Notes: generated from the sequence alone by a model not told the origin. DNA of 64,000 nucleotides from Microcystis wesenbergii_B (GCA_007096525.1 SFAQ01000004.1:12685-76684), one strand, 5' to 3'. Positions 1 to 9,294 are shown, counted from the stretch's first letter. A program made the numbers and translations.

Positions 1-148
1 CAGGGGCGATATCATCCCCTTCTAAAATAGCAGGATCGAGGCAGAAAACCCCGATAATTTTCGGACTACGCTCCCTAGCTTTACTCAGTCCAATATTATC
101 CGAGAGACGTAAATCGCGACGATGCCAGAAAAGGATTAGATTTGACAT
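1..148 (-). CDS. phrA: Deoxyribodipyrimidine photolyase, N-terminal part (runs off window start)
   Basis: Reading the complement from ATG at 148 gives 49 codons that stay open to the window edge. The protein starts with FWHRRDLRLSDN and continues with GVFCLDPAIL, the typical start of the antenna-binding domain of cyanobacterial class I CPD photolyases, which repair UV-induced cyclobutane pyrimidine dimers in DNA using blue light, FADH and a deazaflavin antenna. Only the Rossmann-like N-terminus is visible; the FAD domain lies outside the window, so a cryptochrome of the same fold cannot be excluded. No neighbour overlaps it; a MITE sits upstream of its start. Confidence 0.85.
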   Translation of the reverse strand, partial: MSNLILFWHRRDLRLSDNIGLSKARERSPKIIGVFCLDPAILEGDDIAP

Positions 149-262
149 AAAGTAAGGTGATGAGAAGATTATCAGGGGCGAGATTATTGGGGTGCAGTTA
201 AGAACAAATTCAAGTCAAAAATACTCTTTCTGTAATTATAAGACAGTGGATCAAGAATAACT

Positions 263-556
263 GTCTAATTGGGTGCATCTCATTTTTGTAAATCTACTGA
301 GTTGGGATTTTTAAAGGGAAACTATCTTCTAAAGTTGGTCATTACTTCCGATTTTATCACTCAATCCAAGCCTTTGGGGGGTAGAACCCCCCAAACCCCC
401 CGTTGGGGGCGTGGCGCCGCCCCCAAACCCCGGAGCGCATTAGTTTTTCGGTGGGATGCTTACAGGCAGCTGCTGATATATTTGTAATAATTTAAGAGTC
501 ACTAATAATTGCTGATTGTCCGTATTTTTGCAGATGTGAGATGCACCCGTCTAATT
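263..556 (+). mobile_element. MITE, family A copy 1, with 8-bp target duplication
   Basis: The element proper is 271-548. Its ends are inverted repeats, GGGTGCATCTCA on the left and TGAGATGCACCC on the right. It is flanked by GTCTAATT at 263-270 and 549-556, an 8-bp target duplication. The centre has a C/G-rich hairpin-like part (375-435). A second, reverse-oriented copy lies at 51877-52122. No transposase is encoded; the short open frame inside is not convincing. The parent transposon family is not visible here; 8-bp duplications occur in several IS families. Confidence 0.85.
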
Positions 557-563
557 TTACAAT

Positions 564-1256
564 CTAGCTGTGATTATCAGTTAATTTATTGACAAAATCT
601 CGATGTTCTGCTGTTTCTAACCCCCGCTGCAAAATCACTAAAACTTTTCCTAAGTCGCCCATTAATAAAGCGTTTTTATCTAGCCATAAACCGGGGAAGA
701 TTTGGGAGCGTATTATGCCATCACTATCGGTTTCTAGTTTAATATATTCTCCTGCCTGTAGCCGAAACCAATCAAATTCTTGTTCATAAAACCGCCAGAC
801 TAGGTATTCTTGGACTTGATTGCGACGGTAAACATTTAATTTTTGATGCACATCGTAGGAAGCACTAGAAGCGGCAATTTCGACAATTAATTCCGGCGCG
901 CCTTCTACATAATCATCTTGACTAATTGTCGATTGTCCTCCCTTGTCAATTCTTAATAGGGCATCCGGTTGGGGTTCGTTATCAATATCTAATCTCACGG
1001 TGGCATTATCACCCAATCTAACACCGGGAGTCGCCGCTTTATAGAGAGCTAACCATCCGATCATATTAGCATGAGGCTCGGCGTGACTTTCAAATCTGAG
1101 GGGAGATGCCATATAAACAATTCCTTCAATTAATTCCGCTTTTTTGAGATGGGGCATCCCTTGATAACGTCGTTCAAATTCCCATCGAGTTAATTTATCG
1201 CCGTTTTCTAGGGTAGGAATTGTTAAAGAAGCAGCTATTACTGGGGTAGTTGTCAT
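564..1256 (-). CDS. Uma2 family (DUF820) putative restriction endonuclease-fold protein
   Basis: A 230-residue protein of the Uma2/DUF820 family, very numerous in cyanobacteria and carrying a PD-(D/E)xK nuclease fold. Visible core: PDALL around residues 97-101 (Asp98) and ELIVEIAAS at 122-130 (Glu126), followed by a helix with Lys139. The usual E-x-S after the second acidic residue is E-x-A here. The biological role of the family is not established; many members sit near mobile DNA, as here beside a MITE. Start ATG at 1256. It stands alone and its expression signals are not evident. Confidence 0.85.
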   Translation of the reverse strand: MTTTPVIAASLTIPTLENGDKLTRWEFERRYQGMPHLKKAELIEGIVYMASPLRFESHAEPHANMIGWLALYKAATPGVRLGDNATVRLDIDNEPQPDALLRIDKGGQSTISQDDYVEGAPELIVEIAASSASYDVHQKLNVYRRNQVQEYLVWRFYEQEFDWFRLQAGEYIKLETDSDGIIRSQIFPGLWLDKNALLMGDLGKVLVILQRGLETAEHRDFVNKLTDNHS

Positions 1257-1320
1257 AATTTTTCTCTTTTCACCCGTCTTCTAGGTAAGTGTTTCTAATT
1301 AAATAGAAGATAGATTTTGC

Positions 1321-1405
1321 CTTTGATCCCCCTGCCCCCCTTATTAAGGGGGGTGCCGATAGGCGGGGGGATCCCCCCTGCCCCCCTTGATAAGGGGGAT
1401 GTCTG
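1321..1405. repeat. G/C-tract inverted repeats (intergenic palindromic repeat)
   Basis: Two nearly identical blocks of the form CCCCCTGCCCCCCTT..AAGGGGG follow each other, each able to fold back on itself. This type of intergenic palindrome is common in cyanobacterial genomes. It could act as a terminator-like structure between 564-1256 and 1534-2187, both read leftwards, but there is no clear U-tract. Confidence 0.6.
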
Positions 1406-1533
1406 ACAATTTTTAATACCTACCTACTTAGTTAATCTTTGCCCGCTATCGGATCGGGATTTTTTCCTGATCTTCCATTATTATAACACCCATCGGTAGG
1501 GTGTGTTAAAGTAGCTCAACACACCCACAAAAA

Positions 1534-2187
1534 TCAATTAGAAGTCAATAAATAATCCATTAATTTGATCAGAGTTGCTGCCCCCATTTTATCTACTCGC
1601 TCAGTGATATCATTAAGAGAAACAAAGGGCTTCTCCTTTAGAAAATTTGCGGTAACTGTTCTATTTATTCCCGCCTTTTTAAGTTGATTCGCATCACAGG
1701 TATTCAAAAGCTCTAAAATCGACTTAGAAGGAGGAGGAGGAGGAGAAATAATAATTTTTTCTTCCAGTCTTTTGATTTCTTTTTGGTACTCCTCTCGGAT
1801 TGCTTGTAACTGGGTTTCTAATCGTTTTTCCAGATTACTCATCCTCAATCCTAGAGGATTATCTATTATTTTATCTGGAGATAATAACTGCATTTGCTGT
1901 AAAGCGATATTCTCCGCTTCTTTATCAACTACAAAAGCGTTAATCATCTCGATGTCAGGAACTTTCTTATTAGCGATGACAGAAGCATAATATTCTAAAT
2001 CTCCACTGATAATATTATAACGTTCATCAACTTTTTTATTATCAGCTTTTTTGAGAATAGCAGGGCGAATAAGTCCACCCATTTCAATAATAAGATTGGC
2101 TAAATTCTCCAATTCAGTTTCGGAGAAGGTTTCTCTGGGAACGGAAGGATTAATATCAGTAATATCGACTCGTAAAAATTTCCACAT
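1534..2187 (-). CDS. ParB-like protein with coiled coil and helix-hairpin-helix-like tail
   Basis: A 217-residue protein. Residues about 5-90 resemble the ParB/Srx N-terminal fold: an early VDITDINPS strand, a helix LENLANLIIEMGGLIRPAIL, then YNIISGDLEYYASVIANK, where ParB has the GERR-type box; here the arginines are missing. Residues about 105-140 form a charged coiled coil, followed by a proline run and a C-terminal segment (about 155-217) that resembles helix-hairpin-helix repeats (LLNTCDANQLKKAGI, VSLNDITERV). It directly follows the nuclease-ParA gene with no spacer, so the two are very likely co-translated. Role as DNA-binding partner of the ATPase is inferred. Confidence 0.7.
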   Translation of the reverse strand: MWKFLRVDITDINPSVPRETFSETELENLANLIIEMGGLIRPAILKKADNKKVDERYNIISGDLEYYASVIANKKVPDIEMINAFVVDKEAENIALQQMQLLSPDKIIDNPLGLRMSNLEKRLETQLQAIREEYQKEIKRLEEKIIISPPPPPSKSILELLNTCDANQLKKAGINRTVTANFLKEKPFVSLNDITERVDKMGAATLIKLMDYLLTSN

Positions 2188-3537
2188 TTATTTAACTCCT
2201 ATTTTAGCTAAAACTTCCAATGCTAAGGCTTCAAATTCTGCTGCTGATACTCCCGCATCAGCTTGATGTTCCGCATAATCAATTATAGATTGGGGGGCAG
2301 GAATTTCTAAATCTCCCACGGTAACGTATTGATTTATACAGCGAGATAAAGGCATTCTTTCCGAGATAGTTGATTCCATCAAGGGTAAACTATATTTGTC
2401 TGGAATCACTTGTTTTTGTTTGGGAAAATTATATTTTAAGTATTGAGCGTGGGTAGAAATTTTGGAAGGTAAAACGCCTAAAATTTGTAGTGTTGGTTTA
2501 CCCAAATCTCCACGACTTTCATTAATTTCTTCTTGAACAAAGTTTTTAACGCTATCTAATCCTTGATTAGAAAATGGTTTAAGATCAGAAGGAATTATCA
2601 GATAATCAGCTGCAATTAAAGCAATGCGTGCATATAAATCAAGTGCGGGAGGTGCATCAATAATTACAATATCGTATTGATTATTTACTTTCTCTAATTT
2701 TCTTGCCAATCTAGCAAATACCGCCGCATTATCTTTAATTTTAGCTTGGTTAGCAATTAAAGATATGTGAGAGGGAATAACATCAATTTCTGGATGATTG
2801 AATCCTTGGGACTTTCTGACGATATTCTCAATAAAAATGCGGTTACTGTTATCTAGCAAATGAAAGACATTTTTATCTTTTAAATCATCGTCATCATCGA
2901 ATTGAAACTTAATTAAACCAACGGCAAAGGTACTATTAGCTTGAGCATCAATATCAATTAATAATACTCGCTTGCCTTTTTTACTCAAAGCTGCCGCTAG
3001 ATTGGTAGCGACGGTGGTTTTACCAACACCACCTTTATGATGATAAATTGCGATGGTTTTCATGGGATTTTTGTTGTTGATTGTTGGAGAATTGAGCGGT
3101 TGAATACCTAAAGATAAGGTTTCGTAGCCAATCAGAGATTTTAACTGTTCTAAGTGAGAGGCAATTTCTAACCCAGAACATCTAAAAACTAAATAAATTT
3201 TATCGGGTTTCCTTTGATAAAGTAGAATCTCATCACCATTGGTTAATAATCCCCACTGCACTTTAAAGTAGTTGAGATAATAACCTAAGCGGTGACGATG
3301 ATTGATCAGCTTTTCTCTGGGGTTTTTAGCTTCGATAACTAGACAGTGAGAGGATAAAAAATGCTTTTTGTTGATAGGTTTTTGAGCGGAAACAAGGAAA
3401 TCTAAGCGTACTTTACCGAAGCTAACTTGTTGATACCAATGTTCGGCATTGTAGCCTAGTTTTGGGAGTAAATACTGGACGATTAATTTACTCTCCACTT
3501 CCCTTTCGTTATGACAATGGCTAGGATTGAAAGTCAC
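2188..3537 (-). CDS. Fusion of restriction-type nuclease domain and ParA ATPase
   Basis: A 449-residue protein with two parts. Residues about 8-125 match the N-terminal nuclease domain of type I restriction R subunits (HSDR_N type, PD-(D/E)xK): helix EREVESKLIVQYLLPKLGY, then VRLDFLV (Asp) and LVIEAKNP (E-x-K). From Met159 a complete ParA/MinD-type ATPase follows: deviant Walker A KGGVGKTT, LLIDIDAQAN, and IVIIDAPPALD. An internal start at Met159 could give ParA alone. ParA proteins move DNA or cargo together with a ParB partner, and such a partner is encoded directly downstream. The fusion to a nuclease domain is unusual; a defence or plasmid-derived partition role is inference. Confidence 0.8.
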   Translation of the reverse strand: MTFNPSHCHNEREVESKLIVQYLLPKLGYNAEHWYQQVSFGKVRLDFLVSAQKPINKKHFLSSHCLVIEAKNPREKLINHRHRLGYYLNYFKVQWGLLTNGDEILLYQRKPDKIYLVFRCSGLEIASHLEQLKSLIGYETLSLGIQPLNSPTINNKNPMKTIAIYHHKGGVGKTTVATNLAAALSKKGKRVLLIDIDAQANSTFAVGLIKFQFDDDDDLKDKNVFHLLDNSNRIFIENIVRKSQGFNHPEIDVIPSHISLIANQAKIKDNAAVFARLARKLEKVNNQYDIVIIDAPPALDLYARIALIAADYLIIPSDLKPFSNQGLDSVKNFVQEEINESRGDLGKPTLQILGVLPSKISTHAQYLKYNFPKQKQVIPDKYSLPLMESTISERMPLSRCINQYVTVGDLEIPAPQSIIDYAEHQADAGVSAAEFEALALEVLAKIGVK

Positions 3538-3557
3538 ACATTTGAGGAAATACTTAA

Positions 3558-3704
3558 GAACAACTTATTGTTAGTTTAAATGATGACAGCCCTTCTCGTC
3601 AAGGTGAAGCACAGACTAAATCCTTACTTAATCGGGTATTTCAGCTGCAAGAACGAACCCCATCTATCCCAGAAAAGCTACATATTGAGATGAATATCAG
3701 TTAA
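3558..3704 (+). pseudogene. Possible C-terminal gene remnant, 48 codons
   Basis: An open frame without a good start encodes a hydrophilic tail containing DDSPSRQGEAQTKSLLNR and ending in a TAA at 3702. Its composition looks protein-like, suggesting the 3' end of a deleted gene. No family is recognised. The rest of the gap between 3538 and 3762 holds nothing else clear. Confidence 0.3.
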
Positions 3705-3762
3705 TTTACGGGTTTATTGCAGTAGGATGTTTATCTAAAAACCATCCTACTGACAGCTTCAA

Positions 3763-4704
3763 TTAATTGAACTGCATAATTTTCTCGGCTACTTTCTGGG
3801 AAATAAAAGGTAAAATTGAGCGATTTTGACTGTTATCTTTTCCCTCGGTAAATACCACCAAAAGATAGGGAGTATGATGGGGAATTTCAATATAGGCTGC
3901 ATCGTGACGTACTTGACTTGTCCAACCAGCTTTTGACCAAATTTGACTATTTTCTGGTAATCCTTGTCCCAAAAATCCTAAGATTTGTGTATCATCTCCT
4001 TGACTTGTCCAATCAGCAGGATTAAGACTTCGTTTTAGTAAAGACATCATTATTTGAGAACGTTGGGAAGAAACCGCAATCCCCCCGATAATAGTATGGA
4101 TTAAACGCGCCACTGCATTGCTAGTTAACATATTGCGATTCTCCATTAATTCCCCTAAAAAAGCGCGTTCACGTCCATAGGGACCATCGGACCAAGTTTT
4201 TTGATTAACGTTAATTGTCGCTAATTCCGGCCAATTTAGGGATTGAAAATAACGATTAACTATGTTGCGTTGTTGCTTCCAAGTTTCAAAGGGACCGGCG
4301 GCAATTTCTGGACCGCTAGTGGTTCCCGTGACCAGATCTACAACTAAACTGGTAGCATCATTACTAGAGTCAACAATCATGTCACGAATGGCGCGATTTA
4401 ATTCGGTGCTTTCGGCAATCATTCCCCCCTCTAACCACTCATGAATTGCTACTAGATAAAATAATTTCACTAAACTAGCGGGATAGGTTCTTTCTTGTCC
4501 GCGATAGCTAAATCCGCGGGGGGAATATTTCCAGAATTCTTCGTGGGAAATTGCTCCCCCCGTGTTGACGATAACGGGAGGATCATATACTATCCAAGTT
4601 AGGGCAATTTGTTCTTGAGCTAATTGGGTAAATTCTCGCCAAGTTGTTTCTAAAATATCTGTGCCTAACTGTTGGAGGTGGTCTTCAGTATGAAAAAAGT
4701 TCAT
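3763..4704 (-). CDS. Class A beta-lactamase-like serine hydrolase
   Basis: A 313-residue protein of the beta-lactamase/transpeptidase-like fold. The catalytic SxxK motif is Ser77-Leu-Val-Lys80 inside YPASLVKLFYL; the SxN motif is Ser113-Ser-Asn115 (DSSNDAT); the KTG-like triad is KAG in SKAGW near residue 258. Class A enzymes normally have a Glu166 loop, which is not obvious, so a peptidase or esterase acting on peptidoglycan-like substrates is as likely as antibiotic hydrolysis. There is no clear signal peptide, pointing to a cytoplasmic protein or a mis-set start. Monocistronic. Confidence 0.75.
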   Translation of the reverse strand: MNFFHTEDHLQQLGTDILETTWREFTQLAQEQIALTWIVYDPPVIVNTGGAISHEEFWKYSPRGFSYRGQERTYPASLVKLFYLVAIHEWLEGGMIAESTELNRAIRDMIVDSSNDATSLVVDLVTGTTSGPEIAAGPFETWKQQRNIVNRYFQSLNWPELATINVNQKTWSDGPYGRERAFLGELMENRNMLTSNAVARLIHTIIGGIAVSSQRSQIMMSLLKRSLNPADWTSQGDDTQILGFLGQGLPENSQIWSKAGWTSQVRHDAAYIEIPHHTPYLLVVFTEGKDNSQNRSILPFISQKVAEKIMQFN

Positions 4705-4814
4705 AGGTGTGCTGCAAAGTCAAGAGTTAGAAGGTGGATAAATTCTTGAGTCGGCAATTCTCATTTTACGGTAAAATTTACCGATAATTAATTATTTGAT
4801 CGCTTCTGAGTTTA

Positions 4815-5477
4815 ATGTTTATATCTACCGATGAGGTTCATCTCTATTTTATCAGTCTCGATCCCTCTGGGGATAGACTAGAAAAACTGGCTTCTTTGCT
4901 CTCGGAAGATGAAATAATTAGAGCTAATCGTTACCATTTTCCCCAACACAAGCGGCGTTTTTTGGTGGCTAGGGGATGTTTACGGGAGATTTTAGGGTCA
5001 TATTTGGCGATAAGTCCCGAAAAAATCGAGTTTATCTACGGTGAACGGGGAAAACCGAGTATTAACTACCAATTGCAGTTTAATCTCTCCCATTCCGAGG
5101 AGATGGCCATCTGTGGCTTGACTTTAACCGCTCGCATTGGGGTAGATTTAGAGAAAATGCGCCAGATGAAAGATTTAGATAGCTTGACAAAAAGGTTTTT
5201 TTGTGCTAGGGAACACGAGCTTGTTGAAAAGTCCGCAGAGAAGGAAAAGTTATTTTTTCAGTTATGGACGGCAAAGGAGGCTTATTTAAAGGCACTGGGA
5301 ACGGGAATTAGCGGGGGACTCGATCGAGTGGAAGTGGGCCTTAATCCCTTAAAATTAGACAATGTGGCGGGGGAATGGCAATTATGGACAGCAGCAATCG
5401 GCGATAATTATCGAGCGACGGTGGTTATCGAAGGAAGCGATCGAGTGATTAAAACCTTTGGCCTTTCTGATCTATGA
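4815..5477 (+). CDS. 4'-phosphopantetheinyl transferase, Sfp/HetI type
   Basis: A 220-residue enzyme that transfers phosphopantetheine from CoA to a serine of carrier proteins. Family signatures are all present: FNLSHS (89-94), the Mg-binding GVDLE (109-113, Asp111 and Glu113) and WTAKEAYLKA (151-160, Glu155). Cyanobacteria often have a single broad-range Sfp-type transferase serving fatty-acid, polyketide and peptide synthases, and this gene fits that role. It starts at an ATG 15 bases after a stop-containing AT-rich stretch and is followed by sqdX about 100 bases downstream, perhaps with its own promoter. Confidence 0.92.
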   Translation: MFISTDEVHLYFISLDPSGDRLEKLASLLSEDEIIRANRYHFPQHKRRFLVARGCLREILGSYLAISPEKIEFIYGERGKPSINYQLQFNLSHSEEMAICGLTLTARIGVDLEKMRQMKDLDSLTKRFFCAREHELVEKSAEKEKLFFQLWTAKEAYLKALGTGISGGLDRVEVGLNPLKLDNVAGEWQLWTAAIGDNYRATVVIEGSDRVIKTFGLSDL

Positions 5478-5572
5478 TTAATTGGGGAGTTAATTGCCTT
5501 GAGAAATTCAGTAATTATTCCTAGCTATCTCAAAAAGCTTGCCCTTAATTATTACTTAACCTTGTTTTCTCT

Positions 5573-6706
5573 ATGCGAATTGCTCTTTTTACAGAAACTT
5601 TCTTACCGAAAATTGATGGCATTGTCACCCGTCTTAAACATACCGTTGAACACCTACAAAGATTAGGTCATCAGGTATTGGTTTTCTCTCCTGATGGCGG
5701 TTTAAAGGAATACAAAGGTGCTAAGATTCATGGGGTTACAGGGATTCCCTTACCCCTATATCCGGAATTAAAAATGGCTTTCCCCCGGCCTTCAGTCGGT
5801 CAAGCTTTAGAGAGGTTCAAACCTGATATTATTCATGTGGTTAACCCCGCTGTTTTAGGATTGGGAGGCATTTATTTTGCTAAAACGATGAACATTCCCC
5901 TCGTCGCTTCCTATCATACCCATCTCCCCCAATACCTACAACACTACGGGTTAGGTTCCCTAGAAGGAATACTCTGGGAATTATTAAAATTGGCCCACAA
6001 TCAAGCAAGTTTAAATCTCTGCACTTCCACTGCTATGGTGCAAGAATTATCTAGTCGTGGCATTGAAAAGGTAGAGCTTTGGCAAAGGGGAGTCGATACG
6101 GAATTATTTCAACCTCATTTAAAATCCCCGGCTATGAGACTGAAATTATCCCAAAATAACCCCGATAGTCCTCTCTTATTATACGTTGGTCGAGTGTCGG
6201 CCGAAAAAGAAATTGATCGCATTAAACCAGTATTAGAAGCGATTCCCGAAGCAAGATTTGCCATTGTGGGAGACGGTCCCCATCGGGAAGCTTTAACAAG
6301 TCATTTTGCCGACACAAATACCCATTTTGTCGGTTATTTACAGGGGTTAGAATTAGCCTCCGCTTTTGCTTCCGCAGATGCTTTTCTTTTTCCCTCACGC
6401 ACAGAAACCCTCGGTTTGGTACTCTTAGAATCCATGGCTGCCGGTTGTCCGGTGGTGGCGGCAAATTCGGGGGGAATTCCCGATATTGTCACCGATGGAG
6501 TTAATGGTCATCTCTTCGATCCTAGGGATGAAAAAGGTTTAATTAGTGCCACCTGGAGATTACTAACCGCCAAGGCAGAAAGAGAGGAATTACGACGAAA
6601 TGCGCGCCTAGAAGCGGAAAAATGGGCATGGCAAGCGGCCACCAAACAGTTATTAAATTACTATCACCAAGTTTTGAAGAATAATTCTGTGGCTTTTGCC
6701 GCTTAA
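5573..6706 (+). CDS. sqdX: Sulfoquinovosyltransferase SqdX (SQDG synthesis)
   Basis: A 377-residue GT4-family glycosyltransferase, the usual length of cyanobacterial SqdX, which transfers sulfoquinovose from UDP-sulfoquinovose to diacylglycerol to make the thylakoid lipid SQDG. It starts MRIALFTETFLPKIDGI with the glycine-containing acceptor loop, has HTHLPQYL in the N-terminal domain, LLYVGRVSAEKEI at the domain linker, and the nucleotide-sugar E-x7-E motif in SRTETLGLVLLESMAAG near residues 276-293. The partner sqdB is not in this window. Other GT4 mannosyltransferases share the fold, but the N-terminal half matches SqdX best. Confidence 0.88.
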   Translation: MRIALFTETFLPKIDGIVTRLKHTVEHLQRLGHQVLVFSPDGGLKEYKGAKIHGVTGIPLPLYPELKMAFPRPSVGQALERFKPDIIHVVNPAVLGLGGIYFAKTMNIPLVASYHTHLPQYLQHYGLGSLEGILWELLKLAHNQASLNLCTSTAMVQELSSRGIEKVELWQRGVDTELFQPHLKSPAMRLKLSQNNPDSPLLLYVGRVSAEKEIDRIKPVLEAIPEARFAIVGDGPHREALTSHFADTNTHFVGYLQGLELASAFASADAFLFPSRTETLGLVLLESMAAGCPVVAANSGGIPDIVTDGVNGHLFDPRDEKGLISATWRLLTAKAEREELRRNARLEAEKWAWQAATKQLLNYYHQVLKNNSVAFAA

Positions 6707-6761
6707 TTGTTGTCAAAATACTCGAATTTAATTGCAAAAACCTTGACCTATTGTAACTTTT

Positions 6762-7055
6762 ATGGCCAGCGCACCCAGTACCACCTTAGATAAATCTACC
6801 CAAGTTGTCAAAAAGACTTATCCCAACTATAAAGTTATTGTTCTCAACGATGACTTTAACACCTTCGATCATGTGGCCAATTGTTTAATTAAATATATCC
6901 CGGATATGACTACCGATCGAGCTTGGGAATTAACTAATCAAGTTCACTACCAAGGACAGGCAATTGTCTGGACCGGTCCCCAAGAACAAGCGGAACTTTA
7001 TCACCAACAATTGCGACGGGAAGGATTAACCATGGCTCCCCTAGAGGCCGCATAA
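6762..7055 (+). CDS. clpS: ClpS adaptor of the Clp protease
   Basis: A 97-residue ClpS protein, which binds N-degron substrates and delivers them to the ClpC/ClpP protease. The substrate pocket segment VIVLNDDFNTFDHV (residues about 26-39) and the following helix VANCLIKYIPDM are typical. It is followed after two bases by a DUF2103 gene, which suggests a shared transcript. Start ATG at 6762 gives the expected length with a short unstructured N-terminus. Confidence 0.93.
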   Translation: MASAPSTTLDKSTQVVKKTYPNYKVIVLNDDFNTFDHVANCLIKYIPDMTTDRAWELTNQVHYQGQAIVWTGPQEQAELYHQQLRREGLTMAPLEAA

Positions 7056-7057
7056 TT

Positions 7058-7342
7058 ATGAATAATGGTCGCTTAGTTTGGAATCATTCTACTCATATTC
7101 CGGGGTTGATTGCGGTATTAGAAAAGTTAATTACCTATCAAGGAATCACCACTGTCACCCCGGGGGTACTTTCTCGCTCAAAAGGTCATTGTCCGCGATT
7201 ACAATTGCGGATATCAGTGCCGATTCGTGGTGGTTTTAAGCTGATTGCGAGGACAGGAAAAAGTGTGCAGGAAGTCTTTGTTATTACCGATTTAAACCAA
7301 GAGGATTTAGCCATGACTATCCAAGCTTGTTTAGGAAAATAA
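7058..7342 (+). CDS. DUF2103 protein, conserved in cyanobacteria
   Basis: A 94-residue basic protein of the DUF2103 family, annotated elsewhere as a predicted metal-binding protein. It contains HSTHIPGL near the N-terminus and a conserved GVLSRSKGHCPRLQLRIS block in the middle. Function is unknown. It lies two bases after clpS and its last 16 bases overlap the possible TTG start of the next gene, so the three are probably one operon. Confidence 0.85.
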   Translation: MNNGRLVWNHSTHIPGLIAVLEKLITYQGITTVTPGVLSRSKGHCPRLQLRISVPIRGGFKLIARTGKSVQEVFVITDLNQEDLAMTIQACLGK

Positions 7343-9294
7343 CTGTCGTGGGTGCGTTATTGAAAGGCTGCTGGTTACTAATCATTGTTTTTCTGTTTTT
7401 CTGTGTACATTCTCTCCCTAGTTTGGCAGTAATGGATAGAGTTCCTTTAACAGTAACTTTATTGCAGGAACGTTTAAGCGCACCCGTCCTTAAAGAAGGG
7501 ATGACTACCATTGATTTAGCCAATTTAGTTATCGATATCCGCGATGAAAATAAGGAGCTGCAAGAACAATTTTATCAACAAATTCAAGGTCAAATTAATC
7601 GCGCTAAACAACCCCTAGGTTTAGATTTTAGTAATTCCTTAATTCAAGGCAATTTTATCGCTTCCCGTCTGGGTTTACCGACTCCTTTAACAAAAGTGGC
7701 TCTCGCTACCCTATTATCACCCACGGAAGAACAGTTATTACAACAGGACGAAAATTTTTTATTCGATAGCGATGAACCAGTTTTTAATGTCACAGTATTT
7801 CGCGGACTGGTGAAGTTGCAGGGAACCGTATTTATGGGAGAAGTGGACTTTTCTAAGACTTTTTTTCTGCAAATTGTCGAAGCAATGGAAGCAAAATTTA
7901 GTCGTGAAAGTAATTGGTTAGAATCTCGTTTTGCTAGGGTAGCGAAATTTACCAAAGCCACTTTTATGGGAGATGTAAATTTTAGTCAAAGTCAATTTTT
8001 AAATAAAGCTATCTTTCGCACGGCCCATTTTAAAAGTATTAGTAATTTCCATCGTAGTCATTTTACTGCCGAAGCTTATTTTGATAAAACTAAATACGAT
8101 AAACCCGCAGATTTTACCCGTACTTTCTGGGAAAAAGAAGCCAATTTTTCCCAAAGTCAATGGCGAGATCGTCCGCTATTTTCTAAGAGTAGATTTTTAA
8201 GTTTATTAACCTTTAGAAATGCCACTTTTGAAAAATCAGGCGCTTTCCGGTCTAGTTATTTTAATGGTGTGGTTAGTTTTCAAGATGTGAAACTTTTAGA
8301 TCAGGTAGATTTTAGTAATTCCACTTTTACTAAAAATAGTTATTTAAGTGTATCAGGATTAGCCTTTGATTCAGATAAAGCGAAAATCCTGGGAGATAGA
8401 GGCGTAATTGGTCAAGCAATTTATTTACCAACCTTAACAGGAAATGAAACAGTTTTAAGAAATTTAGTTCGTAATTTTCGCTCCCTAGAACAAATTGCTG
8501 ATGCCAATCAAATTGAATACAAAACCGAAAGATTAAGGTTTCAACAGTTAAAACAAAAACTGAATAATATCTCAATTATTCGCCTAATTAACCTCACTTG
8601 GTTAGCTGATTTTCTGCATACTTCTTTCCTTGCTTTACTATTACTCTTAAGTCAAGATGGTACGAATTTTAGTTTAGTTTTCGGTACAGGAATCATAATT
8701 TTTGCCTATTTTGGCTGCTTATTTTGGTTAATTGATCGCGTGCGTCGTCTTACTCCTAAACCAGTAATTCCTAATCGTTATGAAATCTTTTGTATGCTAA
8801 CCAGCTATATTATTCTCACCCTTTCCGGTGTGTTTAATATCCTGCAATCTGCCAGTCGTCCCCTGCTAACTTTAACAGCTATTGCCTTAATTCTTGTCCC
8901 CTTGCCCCTAATTTTAGTTATCGAACTTTATCGTCGGGGACGCTATCACGATTTAATGGATAGTTCCTATTTTCTGCAAGATGGTAGTATGCGACAATTA
9001 CGCTTATTAATCACCCGTTTACCCGTGGTTCCCGAATTTCCCCTCTTTCGCGATCGTTATACTCCTATTCCTTGGCAAAAGCGTTGGAATTGGTTAAATT
9101 ATTACGATTTGAGTCTCAATAATTTGCTAAAATTAGGCTTTAATGATTGGCGAGTTCGCGATCAAGAATTACCCCCTATCATTTCTTTTTTAGTTTGGTA
9201 TCAATGGGGTATCGGTATCTTTTATATCACTCTCCTCCTCTGGACCCTCTCGCGCACGATTCCAGGGTTAAATCTCTTGATTTATTTAAAATAA
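7327..9294 (+). CDS. Pentapeptide-repeat membrane protein
   Basis: A 655-residue protein. A hydrophobic N-terminus (LLIIVFLFFCVHSLPSLA) resembles a signal peptide. Residues about 160-345 contain degenerate pentapeptide repeats with a phenylalanine about every five residues (FSQSQFLNKAIFRTAHF). The C-terminal third has about five hydrophobic segments, with the last close to the end. The listed start is a TTG at 7327; a GTG at 7348 is equally possible and would begin just before the signal-like segment. Conserved in cyanobacteria; function unknown, presumably inner or thylakoid membrane. Confidence 0.8.
   Translation: MFRKITVVGALLKGCWLLIIVFLFFCVHSLPSLAVMDRVPLTVTLLQERLSAPVLKEGMTTIDLANLVIDIRDENKELQEQFYQQIQGQINRAKQPLGLDFSNSLIQGNFIASRLGLPTPLTKVALATLLSPTEEQLLQQDENFLFDSDEPVFNVTVFRGLVKLQGTVFMGEVDFSKTFFLQIVEAMEAKFSRESNWLESRFARVAKFTKATFMGDVNFSQSQFLNKAIFRTAHFKSISNFHRSHFTAEAYFDKTKYDKPADFTRTFWEKEANFSQSQWRDRPLFSKSRFLSLLTFRNATFEKSGAFRSSYFNGVVSFQDVKLLDQVDFSNSTFTKNSYLSVSGLAFDSDKAKILGDRGVIGQAIYLPTLTGNETVLRNLVRNFRSLEQIADANQIEYKTERLRFQQLKQKLNNISIIRLINLTWLADFLHTSFLALLLLLSQDGTNFSLVFGTGIIIFAYFGCLFWLIDRVRRLTPKPVIPNRYEIFCMLTSYIILTLSGVFNILQSASRPLLTLTAIALILVPLPLILVIELYRRGRYHDLMDSSYFLQDGSMRQLRLLITRLPVVPEFPLFRDRYTPIPWQKRWNWLNYYDLSLNNLLKLGFNDWRVRDQELPPIISFLVWYQWGIGIFYITLLLWTLSRTIPGLNLLIYLK

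Noticed and set aside
3538..3762. Possible parS centromere (AACAA-CTTA-TTGTT) upstream of the nuclease-ParA gene
   Set aside because: Single short inverted repeat; no iterated sites as expected for a centromere.
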